A stretch of DNA of 64,000 nt, taken from Lachnospiraceae bacterium (GTDB taxonomy: Bacteria; Bacillota; Clostridia; Lachnospirales; Lachnospiraceae). Shown here in pieces: positions 40,566-49,539 of this stretch. Position 1 is the stretch's first letter. Each line of letters opens with the position of its first letter. Under the pieces are notes generated by a model. That model did no database searches. It was not told where the DNA came from and saw only the letters and a list, made by a program, of their open reading frames with translations. The stretch lies in the NCBI GenBank assembly GCA_009780115.1, contig WRAQ01000010.1:1-64000 (forward strand). Reading direction: 5' to 3'. Made by a program: the position numbers and the translations under genes.

Positions 40566-43500
40566 ATGAAAAGCATCATCACCCGCATTTTGGAAGGCGA
40601 CCTTCACCCTAATGCCGGCATCCTCGATTTTTCTTGCGCGAAAATCGATTTAGAACTTTGCCCCGGCGAGGATTACGAAGGTACCTTTCAAATCTATGGC
40701 CCATCTGGAAAACCCACTGAAGGCTTTGTCTATACCGACGACTTGGACATGGAGTTGTACACCCGCGAGTTCGCCGGAAGAGAATCAGAGATAGCCTTCT
40801 GTTTTCATTCGGGCAAAACTATCCCCGGTGATACCCGTAATGGTGAATTTGTCATTATCTCCAATCACGGTGAATTTGCTATCCCTTACCATATTACTAT
40901 TATCGCAAAAGAAATCGAATCAAGCCTGGGGCCGGTAAAAAATCTTTTCCATTTTACAAACCTGGCAAAAACTAACTGGGGTGAAGCGCTTAACCTCTTT
41001 AATAGTTCTTCGTTTCTTGAACTATTAAAAGGGGCGGACAAACAGTACATAACTATCTACCGCGGCCTCTCCGGCGGGAATAAGAACGATCAAAACATGG
41101 AAGAATTTTTGCTTGCCATCAAGAAAAAGCAAAAAATTGAGTTTTTTGCCGGAGAATCAAATATAAATTTAAAGGTTACTAATGAGCCAATCGAATACTT
41201 GCTCCCAGTCACCCGCAATGGCTGGGGTTTTTCAAATCTCTACTGCCAGTTGGAAGGGGACTTTCTGACTTGTGATAAAGAAGTCATTCGCGAAGAAGAT
41301 TATTTAGCCAATACCTATAAGCTACCTTATTATATAAATTTTGATAAGCTTTATTCCGGAAAAAACTTCGGCCGGATTAGACTTTTTAATGCCGATACGG
41401 AAATTAACATCCCGGTAACAGTTTCAAAAACTGACACCGGTGTCAGAAAAAAAACCCGCCGTTTGCATGAACATAAAAGTGACATTTTTAAGTTGATGAA
41501 CCTTTATATTGATTTTCGCGCTAAACAACTAAGTCAGGCGGCCTGGCGAAAAGAAACAGAACAACTAATCGATAGGATGATAAGCGCTTCCGACAAAGAC
41601 CTTTTGCCAAAGCTCTACCGCATCCAATTACTTATCACTGAAAACCGGATTAATGAAGCAAGCAGGTTGCTAAATCATGCTGATAGTTTGCTGGCGGGGC
41701 GGGAAAGGGAAATGCCGGAGTTATGGTGCTATTATCTATACCTAACGACTTTGGAAAACCGTGATGTCGCAATTACCAGCCGGGTTGCTTATGAAGTGGA
41801 GCGGTTTTATCTTAAGGACAGAGGTAATTGGCGGATTGGCTGGTTGCTTTGTTATCTAAAAGAGGAATATGTAGCAAATCCGGCCAAAAAGTGGGCGTTT
41901 TTGCGGGAATTGATTAAACAGGGTAATAACAGCCCGGTAATTCTTGTAGAAGCCTGGCAATTACTTAAACAAAAGCCGGAATATTTAACCAGGCTGGATG
42001 AATTTGAAATCCGCTTACTTTTATTTGCCGCCCGCCGCGGTTTAATCCCTAAAAGTTTAATCCCGCAGATTGTTTATTTAGCTGGAAAAAGTAAAAGCTT
42101 TTCCAACTTTTTGTACCAGATTTTGACAGCTTGTTATGAGATTTCAAATTCTGACGAAGTGGTGCAGGCGATATGTGAACTTTTGATAAAGGGCGAAAAA
42201 ACCGGGCCAGATTACTTTTCTTGGTATTTAGGAGGTGTCGGCCGTGATATTAATGTGACTAAACTTTATGAATATTTCATCTTTTCCCTTGACCAGGAAA
42301 ACGAGGCGGAAATCCCTAAACAGGTATTATTGTATTTTGCTTATAATAGTGAGATTGATTACCGCTATCAAGCGTATGTTTACGCATTTGTACACAAAAA
42401 CCGTGATATTTATCCCGAAATATATGCAAATTATTCCGGCAAAATAGAGCGTTTTGTGGCTAACCAGCTTTCCCGGGCCCGCACCGGAAAATGGCTTGCT
42501 TATCTTTACAAAAATTATATTACCCAAGCGATGATAAATGACGATAATGTGAACGGCCTTGCTGATATCTTGTTTACGGTCAAAATCGAGATATTAAAGG
42601 AAAATATCCGCGAAATTATTGTTTTATATGACAAAGTGAATTTGGAAATCACAAACCGGGCCGGCGGAAAAGTAAACTATATTATTTTGTACGGCATGGA
42701 ATATCAAATAATTTTGGTTGATTCCGAAGGAAACCGTTATGCCGGCCCGGAAAATTACCGGATTGAAAGATGGTTAAATCCGGATAAAATTGGCCGGATG
42801 ATTGCGCCGATGGTAAAAGAGCGGATCGGGTTTGATATTTGGGTTTGTGAGCAGGGCGACGAAATTGCAGTCGTGACACGAAGTAATCTTTCTGCTTATG
42901 AGCGGATTTGTTTAACCGATTATTTGGTGTCACCGTACCGTGAAACGTTATGCTTAAATCTGATTCGCTTTTATCATGATTTTGAAGAAAATGAATCCTT
43001 GGATAAAATCCTTAAAACGCTGAAATTAGCTGACATTGACTGCCGTTATCATGAGGAAATTCTGAAGATATTGACCGTCCGTCAATTATACTTCGAAGCT
43101 TATGAATGGTTAAGCAAAATTAGTACGCAGATACTTGATACAAAACTGATTTTGCGGATTTTACGTTATATAATACCCGATGAGGGTGCGGCGGCTGACC
43201 GGATGATTTTAAACCTTGCTTTTCAGTCATTTAAAGCGGCGAAATACGATGAAAAAATTCTCAATTATTTAATCAATTTTTATACCGGCTCAATTCGCAA
43301 GCAACGTGATATTTGGCTGGCGGGAAAAAGTTTTGGGCTTGATACCTTTAACCTTTCGGAAAGGTTATTAACGCAAATTCTTTATACCGGCACTTTTGTC
43401 GGCGAGCAGATGGAAATCTTCCGCGATTATGTCACGGGCGGCGGAAAAGGCGATATTATTAAGGCTTTTATTATCCAAAATGCGTATGAATATTTTGCAA

Positions 43501-44174
43501 ATGACAAGGTGATAGATGCGGCAATAATCAGACAGATGGAGAAATTTGTTGAAAATAATGAAGTTTTGGATTTTATTTGCCAATTAGCCTTTATAAAATA
43601 TTTTGCCGAAAATAAAGAAGAAATTAATGATAACAATTATCATAATTTAATTTACTTTGTACAAAATCTACTTGACCAAAATATTTACTTTGCCTTTTTC
43701 AAAGAATATATCGGTATTTTACCGATGATGGATCAATTCATCGACAAAACAATTATTGAATACCGGACCGGCCCCGGCCGGCGAATTATGATTCATTATT
43801 TAATTGAAGGCAAGCAAGATTATATAATCGAACCGATGATAGAAATGTACGATGGTATATTTGTAAAACAATTCCTGTTATTCTATGGTGAAAGCATTAG
43901 TTATTATATTGCCGAGGAAAAAGAGGGACAGGAAGCCGAAGATTCCGGTACGGCAGAGGATGCTCCAAATAAAACGCAATTGACAGAAAGCGGGAATATT
44001 AGTGTTCAGGAAGTTTCCGATACCTTTGCCGGTTCTCGCTTTAACCGGATTAACGACATCGGAATCGCCCGGCAGATGCAAGATACTGAAACATTAAATG
44101 CCTTGCTTGCCGAATATAAACAGCTTGAATTTTTGGTAGATGAAATTTTCGTAGGAGTAAAGTATGAAGAATAA
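40566..44174 (+). CDS. Very large solenoid protein (DUF5717-like)
   Basis: A 1202-residue protein without signal peptide or membrane segment. The first about 300 residues are beta-rich and look like two Ig-like domains (GEFVIISNHGEFAIPYHITI near 95-114, then GRIRLFNADTEINIPVTVSK). From about 310 on it is helical, with repeated hairpins like a TPR or alpha-solenoid (RIQLLITENRINEASRLLNH, ILTVRQLYFEAYEWLSKIS). The acidic tail (EEKEGQEAEDSGTAEDA) is probably flexible. I recall this as the DUF5717 family of Lachnospiraceae, usually next to DUF5716; no function is known. It follows htpG and precedes an actin/Hsp70-like gene. Confidence 0.82.
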   Translation: MKSIITRILEGDLHPNAGILDFSCAKIDLELCPGEDYEGTFQIYGPSGKPTEGFVYTDDLDMELYTREFAGRESEIAFCFHSGKTIPGDTRNGEFVIISNHGEFAIPYHITIIAKEIESSLGPVKNLFHFTNLAKTNWGEALNLFNSSSFLELLKGADKQYITIYRGLSGGNKNDQNMEEFLLAIKKKQKIEFFAGESNINLKVTNEPIEYLLPVTRNGWGFSNLYCQLEGDFLTCDKEVIREEDYLANTYKLPYYINFDKLYSGKNFGRIRLFNADTEINIPVTVSKTDTGVRKKTRRLHEHKSDIFKLMNLYIDFRAKQLSQAAWRKETEQLIDRMISASDKDLLPKLYRIQLLITENRINEASRLLNHADSLLAGREREMPELWCYYLYLTTLENRDVAITSRVAYEVERFYLKDRGNWRIGWLLCYLKEEYVANPAKKWAFLRELIKQGNNSPVILVEAWQLLKQKPEYLTRLDEFEIRLLLFAARRGLIPKSLIPQIVYLAGKSKSFSNFLYQILTACYEISNSDEVVQAICELLIKGEKTGPDYFSWYLGGVGRDINVTKLYEYFIFSLDQENEAEIPKQVLLYFAYNSEIDYRYQAYVYAFVHKNRDIYPEIYANYSGKIERFVANQLSRARTGKWLAYLYKNYITQAMINDDNVNGLADILFTVKIEILKENIREIIVLYDKVNLEITNRAGGKVNYIILYGMEYQIILVDSEGNRYAGPENYRIERWLNPDKIGRMIAPMVKERIGFDIWVCEQGDEIAVVTRSNLSAYERICLTDYLVSPYRETLCLNLIRFYHDFEENESLDKILKTLKLADIDCRYHEEILKILTVRQLYFEAYEWLSKISTQILDTKLILRILRYIIPDEGAAADRMILNLAFQSFKAAKYDEKILNYLINFYTGSIRKQRDIWLAGKSFGLDTFNLSERLLTQILYTGTFVGEQMEIFRDYVTGGGKGDIIKAFIIQNAYEYFANDKVIDAAIIRQMEKFVENNEVLDFICQLAFIKYFAENKEEINDNNYHNLIYFVQNLLDQNIYFAFFKEYIGILPMMDQFIDKTIIEYRTGPGRRIMIHYLIEGKQDYIIEPMIEMYDGIFVKQFLLFYGESISYYIAEEKEGQEAEDSGTAEDAPNKTQLTESGNISVQEVSDTFAGSRFNRINDIGIARQMQDTETLNALLAEYKQLEFLVDEIFVGVKYEE

Positions 44175-44252
44175 TTCTAAAGCATGGAAATACCATGCCA
44201 AGAATTATTAAAATTTCATACGGGAAGAATGCTCATAAAGACGGCATTCTTC
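44163..44252 (+). repeat. Structured intergenic repeat A, copy A3
   Basis: TATGAA (44163-44168) pairs with TTCATA (44215-44220). The middle part is GAATAATTCT with AGAATTATT, the inner stem GCATGG-AAATA-CCATGC. Hairpin 2 is GAAGAATGC (44224-44232) with GCATTCTTC (44244-44252). The left arm covers the last codons and the TAA stop of the large solenoid gene. Confidence 0.72.
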
Positions 44253-44282
44253 TGGATTATTTAAATTGCGCAAAGGAGTATA

Positions 44283-45599
44283 ATGAGCAAAAAAAACACC
44301 GGGACAACTATCATCGGTTATGACCTGAATGATAAATATGCGCAAATCAGCTTTCTGAAAGCAGGCGCCGCGGAGCCGGAAACCGCTTCCATGGTTCTTG
44401 GTGCCGAACAGTTTAATATTCCGGTGGCCTTGCGTAAAAAGCCGGACAGCAATTTGTGGCTCTATGGCAAAGAAGCCCTGCAGGAAGAGGGGGCCTTTAC
44501 CCATCTTCTTAGCCTGGCTATTGCCGGTACCGAGGTCGTGGCAGCGAATGAACATGTTGCCCCCGGGCAGGTTGACAAGGAGCTAAATATTAAGGAGCAA
44601 TTTGCTCCGGAACAAATAGACCCGGTTGCTTTACTTGCTTTATTTATTAAGCGCAGCTTATCCATATTGACTATTCAAGTCAATAAAAATGACATCGCCG
44701 CTTTTATGTTTACTACTAAATCGATTACCCCCCGGATTGTCGAAATAATCGAAGAAGTTGCCTTAAGCCTTGATTTGCCGCCGGAGCGGGTATACTTGCA
44801 AAGTTATCGTGAAAGTATTTATCAATATGTAGTTCATCAACCTAAAGAGCTGTGGAACCATCAGGTATTGCTTTTTGACTATAGCAGTCATATGAAAGTT
44901 TTCCGGATGGAGGGAAATAAGAAAACGACTCCGATAGTCGTTTTCATCGAGAACGAAAGTTTTCCGGCTCTGCGATATTCGCAAGCGCCATCCGAAAGAG
45001 TGAAAAAAGAATGGGATGAACAATTTCTTGCTATTAGTGAAGATATAATTAAGGGGCAAATGATTTCAAGCATTTATTTGGTTGGCGAAGGCTTCAAAGA
45101 TGAATGGATGAGTGAATCATTAAAATACCTTTGTCAGGGGCGGCGTGTTTTTCGCGGTAACAACCTTTACAGTAAAGGGGCATGTTATGGCGCGATGGAA
45201 AAATTCAGCCCGTCCGAAATCAGCGAAACGATGATTTTTCTTGGCGAAGACAAATTGAAAGCAAACGTTGGGCTTCGCTTATTACGGAATGGCCTTGAAT
45301 CTTATTATGCTATCCTGGATGCCGGTGCGAACTGGCATGAATGTGAAACCGATTTTGAATTGATTCTTGATGAAGAACCGGAGCTAAGCTTAATTATTAC
45401 TTCCCTGACCGGCGGACACATATCGGAGTGCCTTATCCCCCTGGACGGCTTGCCCGAACGCCCCCCCCGCACTACCCGCCTTAACTTTGCTATCCACCTA
45501 GAGTCCCCCGGCACCGCCCTTGTCACCATCACCGACCTAGGTTTCGGCGACCTCTTCCATACCACCGGGAGAGAGTGGGTGCGGGAGATAGCTTTGTGA
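44283..45599 (+). CDS. Actin/Hsp70-fold-like protein (DUF5716-like)
   Basis: A 438-residue soluble protein. The start TTIIGYDLNDKYAQISF, followed by PVALRKKPDSNLWLYGKEAL, is laid out like the first lobe of Hsp70/actin-type ATPases (phosphate-1 loop with Asp, then PSVV-like and GKxA-like segments). IYLVGEGFKDEWM resembles the adenosine segment. I recall this as DUF5716 of Lachnospiraceae. The C-terminal part is beta-rich. It lies between the 1202-residue solenoid gene and a TPR gene. ATP binding is inferred from the pattern only. Confidence 0.72.
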   Translation: MSKKNTGTTIIGYDLNDKYAQISFLKAGAAEPETASMVLGAEQFNIPVALRKKPDSNLWLYGKEALQEEGAFTHLLSLAIAGTEVVAANEHVAPGQVDKELNIKEQFAPEQIDPVALLALFIKRSLSILTIQVNKNDIAAFMFTTKSITPRIVEIIEEVALSLDLPPERVYLQSYRESIYQYVVHQPKELWNHQVLLFDYSSHMKVFRMEGNKKTTPIVVFIENESFPALRYSQAPSERVKKEWDEQFLAISEDIIKGQMISSIYLVGEGFKDEWMSESLKYLCQGRRVFRGNNLYSKGACYGAMEKFSPSEISETMIFLGEDKLKANVGLRLLRNGLESYYAILDAGANWHECETDFELILDEEPELSLIITSLTGGHISECLIPLDGLPERPPRTTRLNFAIHLESPGTALVTITDLGFGDLFHTTGREWVREIAL

Positions 45600-45604
45600 T
45601 ACAG

Positions 45605-45700
45605 AGTAAGACAGATAAAAACATCTCGCAGGAGCCTTAGGCCGCCTTCTATCCCTACGATGGGGAAGGAGTGGGGCCATGAGATTTTGTTGTAGAAAAG
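45605..45700 (+). repeat. Degenerate repeat B, copy B6
   Basis: The left part GACAGATAAAAACATCTCGCAG and the core CCTTAGGCCGCCTTCT are clear; the right half is altered (GGGGCCATGAGATTTTGTTGT). It is followed directly by copy B7. Confidence 0.55.
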
Positions 45701-45805
45701 AAAGGCAAAAATAACTCGCAGTTGCCTTAGGTCGCCTTCTTCCCGAGATAAAGTGTGCATTGGAGCCAATTAGACCGTAGCAACGGAGAGTATTTATTGC
45801 CTTAC
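45701..45805 (+). repeat. Structured intergenic repeat B, copy B7
   Basis: AAGGCAAAAATA at the left pairs with TATTTATTGCCTT at the right. The core is CCTTAGGTCGCCTTCTTCCC with TTAGACCGTAGCAAC; GGTC pairs with GACC and GTTGC with GCAAC. Confidence 0.75.
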
Positions 45806-45822
45806 ATATATAAGGAGAACCC

Positions 45823-46650
45823 ATGCCCCCCCTACTTACCGTGGGCCATCGCGCCCCAACCCCCTATATCTTCAACCGCCTTCTTGTTTCGGTTTATAGC
45901 ATCGAGGAACTTTGCTACCTTTTTAAAACAAACCCCTTTATCCTCGACTCCGGGGTTCTCGACCGCCGCTTAACCGCCTGGCTTGCTGAAGCGTGCGGCC
46001 TTCCTGACCTGGCAAAGAGCCTTGAAATAATTTTAAAGAAAAGCAAAAGCCCGGAAGAATTTATAATGACTATCCTTGAATATGCCGGTTATTTAAGTCC
46101 CGGTGAAATAAACCGCATTGCGGATATCTTTAATGGAAATATTGGTTTGAATGATTATGAAAAGGAAATAAACCGCGCCGATTTTTTACTTAATAGCGGT
46201 AAATATCAGCGCGCGCGGCACGAATATGACCGAATCCTGATGAACATACCGGCCGGGGAAAGACTATTAAGCGGCCGCCTTTATCATAACCGTGGTGTCA
46301 CGATGGCGCGGTTATTTCTGTTTGAACAGGCGGCGGAAAGCTTCTTGAAAGCTTATGAACTAAGCAACAGCCCGGAATCAGGGCGGGCTTACCTAGCAAG
46401 TATCCGTTTGAATATGGATGAGGTTGACTATATCCGCTTTATATCTGAACATCCATCCTTTCATGATTTTTCTCTGGAAGTTGAGCATATTTACAATCAG
46501 GCAATGAGCGTATATAATGAAACAGATGCCAAGATAGAGTTAGATGAACTGATTTTGGATAAAGCAATGGGAAACGGCAACTCTTATAATACCGGCATTG
46601 AGTTTATGATTAAGGAAGCCAAGAAAAAATACTGCAATGCCGTTGATTAA
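45823..46650 (+). CDS. TPR-like protein of the htpG-linked cluster
   Basis: A 275-residue soluble protein. The N-terminal part (LLVSVYSIEELCYLFKTNPF, then an acidic-helical LTAWLAEACGLPDLAKSL) precedes TPR-like helices at about 115-200 (RADFLLNSGKYQRARHEYDR, AAESFLKAYELSNSPESG). No signal or membrane segment. AAGGAG precedes the ATG. It is read in the same direction as its neighbours and probably works with them as an adaptor; the function is unknown. Confidence 0.72.
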   Translation: MPPLLTVGHRAPTPYIFNRLLVSVYSIEELCYLFKTNPFILDSGVLDRRLTAWLAEACGLPDLAKSLEIILKKSKSPEEFIMTILEYAGYLSPGEINRIADIFNGNIGLNDYEKEINRADFLLNSGKYQRARHEYDRILMNIPAGERLLSGRLYHNRGVTMARLFLFEQAAESFLKAYELSNSPESGRAYLASIRLNMDEVDYIRFISEHPSFHDFSLEVEHIYNQAMSVYNETDAKIELDELILDKAMGNGNSYNTGIEFMIKEAKKKYCNAVD

Positions 46651-46651
46651 C

Positions 46652-46712
46652 GTGAAGAGATTTCTAAGGTGACGGACAACGGTCCGCCACTAAAGAAAAT
46701 CTAAAACTTCAC
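46652..46712 (+). repeat. Structured intergenic repeat A, copy A4
   Basis: GTGAAG (46652-46657) pairs with CTTCAC (46707-46712), AGATTTCT with AGAAAATCT, and GTGACGGAC with GTCCGCCAC with one internal mismatch. It begins 2 bases after the TAA of the TPR gene. Confidence 0.75.
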
Positions 46713-46713
46713 A

Positions 46714-46799
46714 AAACGAAGAGATTTTCAAAGTCAGTAAAGAACACTAACTAAGAAAATCTAATGCTTCGTTTAGGAAGAACGCAAATCGCGTTCTTC
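46714..46799 (+). repeat. Structured intergenic repeat A, copy A5 (tandem to A4)
   Basis: AAACGAAG (46714-46721) pairs with CTTCGTTT (46767-46774), AGATTTTC with GAAAATCT, GTCAGT with ACTAAC. Hairpin 2 is GAAGAACGC (46777-46785) with GCGTTCTTC (46791-46799). Outer arms differ from A4 with pairing kept. Confidence 0.75.
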
Positions 46800-46811
46800 A
46801 TGAGTTTTTGA

Positions 46812-46829
46812 GTCGAACCAGAGGTTCGG
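46812..46829 (+). promoter_or_regulatory. Hairpin hiding the ribosome site of the coiled-coil gene
   Basis: GTCGAACC-AGA-GGTTCGGC (one T-G pair) ends one base before the ATG at 46831. The best Shine-Dalgarno match, AGAGG, is in its loop and right arm. Confidence 0.45.
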
Positions 46830-46830
46830 C

Positions 46831-48027
46831 ATGGATGTTAGTATGAAAATTTTCCGCAAAATTTTAAAACGTTTTCGTAAAGAACATAATTATCCTGATA
46901 AGTTTGACGTTTGGGATGATGTAGTTTTTAACCGTGGAAATATCGATTTTCATGATCGTGAGCAGCGCTTTGATTATATTAAAAATTGCCTTAATCAAAT
47001 CAAAGATGCTACAATGGAAATTGATAACCTGAATGCGGAATACAATGTTGTCACCTCACAATTAAAGGATATGGAAGAAATAGAATCACTTCCGGCCGAA
47101 GATGCACTTTTACTTAAAGATGCGGCAACTAAGCTGATTAATATCAACAAAACCAGAAGCGGATATGAACAAAAACCGGTTCCGATTGAAGAAGCTGCCT
47201 ATCACAAAATAGATGCCCTGCATGACCAAGTGGAAGAGGGGCTTTTCAAATTGGAAGAGGCGGAAGTATATCAGGTCAAAATAAAACAGGATATGAAACA
47301 TCTTGCCGGCGAAAAAGAAGCTTATACCTATCGTAAATATGATTTACAGCGCTTAATTGAAGATTTGCGGGCGATAATGGTGGTCTGCCTAACCGCGGTT
47401 GCCCTTTGTATAGTTTTATTATTAATATTACAGTTCGGTTTTGCAATGAATACCCAAATCGGTTATCTGCTTGCCGCCGGGGCGACAGCGATAGCGATAA
47501 CCCTTATTTTTATGAAACACAACAATGGAATGCGTGAATTAAAGCGGGTTGAAAAAAGTATCAATAAAATAATTTTGTTACACAATAGCGTAAAAATACG
47601 TTATATCAACAATACCAATCTGCTTGAATATCTGCATATCAAATATGGTGTTCGCAATTCATCAGAGCTTAAAAAGGTCTATGGGCTTTATCTTGAAGAA
47701 AAGAAACGGCGGGAAGATTTTAAACAGATGGAAAAGGATTTGGATCTTGCGGAACGGGGGATTTTACGGATTTTACGAAGCATGAGACTAAGTGACCCGA
47801 TGATTTGGCTTCATCAACCGGCCGCAATCCTCGACCGGAAAGAAATGGTTGAAGTAAGGCACAATTTGATTATTCGCCGTCAGTCACTTAGAAAGCGGAT
47901 GGATTACAATAGAGAAATAGTTGCCAAAAAAGCCCAGGATGAAATAAAGGACATGGTTGATATGTATCCAAGTTATGCCGCCGGAATCCTTGACTTGGTG
48001 GCGGATTATGAAAAGAGGTTTAAATAA
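46831..48027 (+). CDS. Coiled-coil protein with two central membrane helices
   Basis: A 398-residue protein I do not recognise. A charged N-terminal part with long coiled coils (about 45-185) is followed by two adjacent membrane helices (AIMVVCLTAVALCIVLLLIL and IGYLLAAGATAIAITLIF, about 188-230), then a second cytosolic coiled-coil half. This gives a hairpin anchored in the membrane with both ends in the cytoplasm. An alternative ATG lies four codons in. It starts 34 bases after repeat A5 and is followed after 2 bases by the PurF-like gene, so the two are co-translated. It may tether the cluster's soluble proteins to the membrane. Confidence 0.75.
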   Translation: MDVSMKIFRKILKRFRKEHNYPDKFDVWDDVVFNRGNIDFHDREQRFDYIKNCLNQIKDATMEIDNLNAEYNVVTSQLKDMEEIESLPAEDALLLKDAATKLININKTRSGYEQKPVPIEEAAYHKIDALHDQVEEGLFKLEEAEVYQVKIKQDMKHLAGEKEAYTYRKYDLQRLIEDLRAIMVVCLTAVALCIVLLLILQFGFAMNTQIGYLLAAGATAIAITLIFMKHNNGMRELKRVEKSINKIILLHNSVKIRYINNTNLLEYLHIKYGVRNSSELKKVYGLYLEEKKRREDFKQMEKDLDLAERGILRILRSMRLSDPMIWLHQPAAILDRKEMVEVRHNLIIRRQSLRKRMDYNREIVAKKAQDEIKDMVDMYPSYAAGILDLVADYEKRFK

Positions 48028-48029
48028 AA

Positions 48030-49436
48030 ATGAGTGGATTTTTTGGAATTGCATCAAAAGAAGATTGCGTATTTAATTTATTTTTCGGGACTGATTATCA
48101 CTCCCATTTAGGCGCAAGGCGGGCCGGGATGGCAGTTTATTCCCGGGGTAAAGGTTTTGACCGGGCGATTCACAATATCGAAAACGCCCCCTTCCGGACG
48201 AAATTCGAAAAAGATGCAAACAATATGAAAGGCCGGTTTGGGATTGGCTGTATTTCCGATTACGAACCTCAACCCTTGATTATCCGCTCACATCATGGTA
48301 CATATGCGATAATGACGGTGGGTAAAATAAATAATACTCAATCAATTGTCAAGAAAATATTCAAAAACGGCCATTCCCATTTTCTGGAAATGAGTGGCGG
48401 CGATATCAATGCGACTGAACTTTGTGCGGCAATCATCAATCAAAAAGACCATTTCGTTGAAGGGATCCGTTATGCCCAGGAGATTATCGAAGGTTCAATG
48501 ACGATAGCGATAATGACCCCAAAGGGGATTTATGTTGCCCGCGACCGGATGGGGCGCACCCCGGTATCAATTGGTTACAAAAAAGATGCTTATTGCATTT
48601 CATTTGAAAGTTTTGCATATCTTAACCTTGGTTTTATTACCGAACGGGAATTGGGCCCCGGTGAGATTGTTGTTGTTACACCGGAAAGTGCGGAAACTCT
48701 ACACGCCCCAGGCAAGGAAATGAAAATCTGCACTTTTATGTGGATTTATTATGGTTATTCATCATCTTCATATGAGGGGATCGGGGTTGAAGAAGTGCGT
48801 TACCGCTGCGGCAAATCGCTGGCGAAACAGGATAATATCGTTGCTGACAATGTTGTTGGTGTCCCGGATTCCGGTGTTGCCCATGCGATTGGCTATTCAA
48901 ATGCATCGGGAATCCCTTTTTCCCGGCCATTAATTAAATATACTCCGACCTGGCCCCGTTCATTTCTTTCAACAATGCAAAAACAGCGCGAATTAATCGC
49001 CAGGATGAAAATGATTCCGGTTCGTGAGTTAATCCGTGACAAAACTTTGTTGATTATTGATGATTCAATTGTGCGGGGGACACAGTTACGCGAAACAACG
49101 GAATTTTTGAAGCAAATGGGGGCAAAAGCAATTCATGTCCGCCCGGCTTGCCCGCCGCTTTTATTTAGTTGCAAGTATCTCAATTTTTCCCGTTCAAGTT
49201 CCGAACTTGAATTAATAACCAGACGGGTTATCAGTGAGATTGAAAAAGAAAATAAATATGTTGACCTTGCGGTTTATACAAATCCCGACCGCGAAGAATA
49301 TCAACAAATGGTGAATCTTATCAGTCAAAAATTGCAATTTGATTCATTAAAATATCATCGCCTTGATGATATGCTTGCTGCGGTTGGCTTAGAAGAAGAG
49401 AAACTTTGTACTTATTGTTGGTCGGGCAAAGAATAA
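48030..49436 (+). CDS. PurF-like amidophosphoribosyltransferase paralogue lacking the catalytic Cys
   Basis: A 468-residue protein with the two-domain plan of glutamine PRPP amidotransferase: an N-terminal Ntn glutaminase-like domain (YHSHLGARRAGMAVY, GIGCISDYEPQPL, ARDRMGRTPVSIGYK) and a C-terminal phosphoribosyltransferase domain (VVGVPDSGVAHAIGYS, TLLIIDDSIVRGTQLRETTE). True PurF begins MCG, with Cys1 as nucleophile. Here the start is MSGFFGIAS, so position 1 after Met is Ser and the glutaminase step is doubtful. PRPP binding looks intact. Its place behind the coiled-coil membrane gene, not in a purine operon, suggests a regulatory or modified role. Confidence 0.85.
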   Translation: MSGFFGIASKEDCVFNLFFGTDYHSHLGARRAGMAVYSRGKGFDRAIHNIENAPFRTKFEKDANNMKGRFGIGCISDYEPQPLIIRSHHGTYAIMTVGKINNTQSIVKKIFKNGHSHFLEMSGGDINATELCAAIINQKDHFVEGIRYAQEIIEGSMTIAIMTPKGIYVARDRMGRTPVSIGYKKDAYCISFESFAYLNLGFITERELGPGEIVVVTPESAETLHAPGKEMKICTFMWIYYGYSSSSYEGIGVEEVRYRCGKSLAKQDNIVADNVVGVPDSGVAHAIGYSNASGIPFSRPLIKYTPTWPRSFLSTMQKQRELIARMKMIPVRELIRDKTLLIIDDSIVRGTQLRETTEFLKQMGAKAIHVRPACPPLLFSCKYLNFSRSSSELELITRRVISEIEKENKYVDLAVYTNPDREEYQQMVNLISQKLQFDSLKYHRLDDMLAAVGLEEEKLCTYCWSGKE

Positions 49437-49437
49437 A

Positions 49438-49524
49438 ACGAAGAGATATTCTAAGCCATGTATAAAACCATGACTAATAATATCTAAATGTGTTTGGGAG
49501 ATTTGTGCTACGCACAAAGTCTCC
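49438..49524 (+). repeat. Structured intergenic repeat A, copy A6
   Basis: A weaker hairpin 1 (AGATATT with AATATCT, CATG with CATG) is followed by a strong hairpin 2: GGAGATTTGTGC-TAC-GCACAAAGTCTCC (49497-49524). It starts right after the TAA of the PurF-like gene. Confidence 0.55.
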
Positions 49525-49539
49525 GGACTTTGAAGGAGT

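Noticed and set aside
46812-46829. tRNA T-arm-like sequence (GTTCG)
   Set aside because: Only a short hairpin is present, with no acceptor, D or anticodon arms around it.
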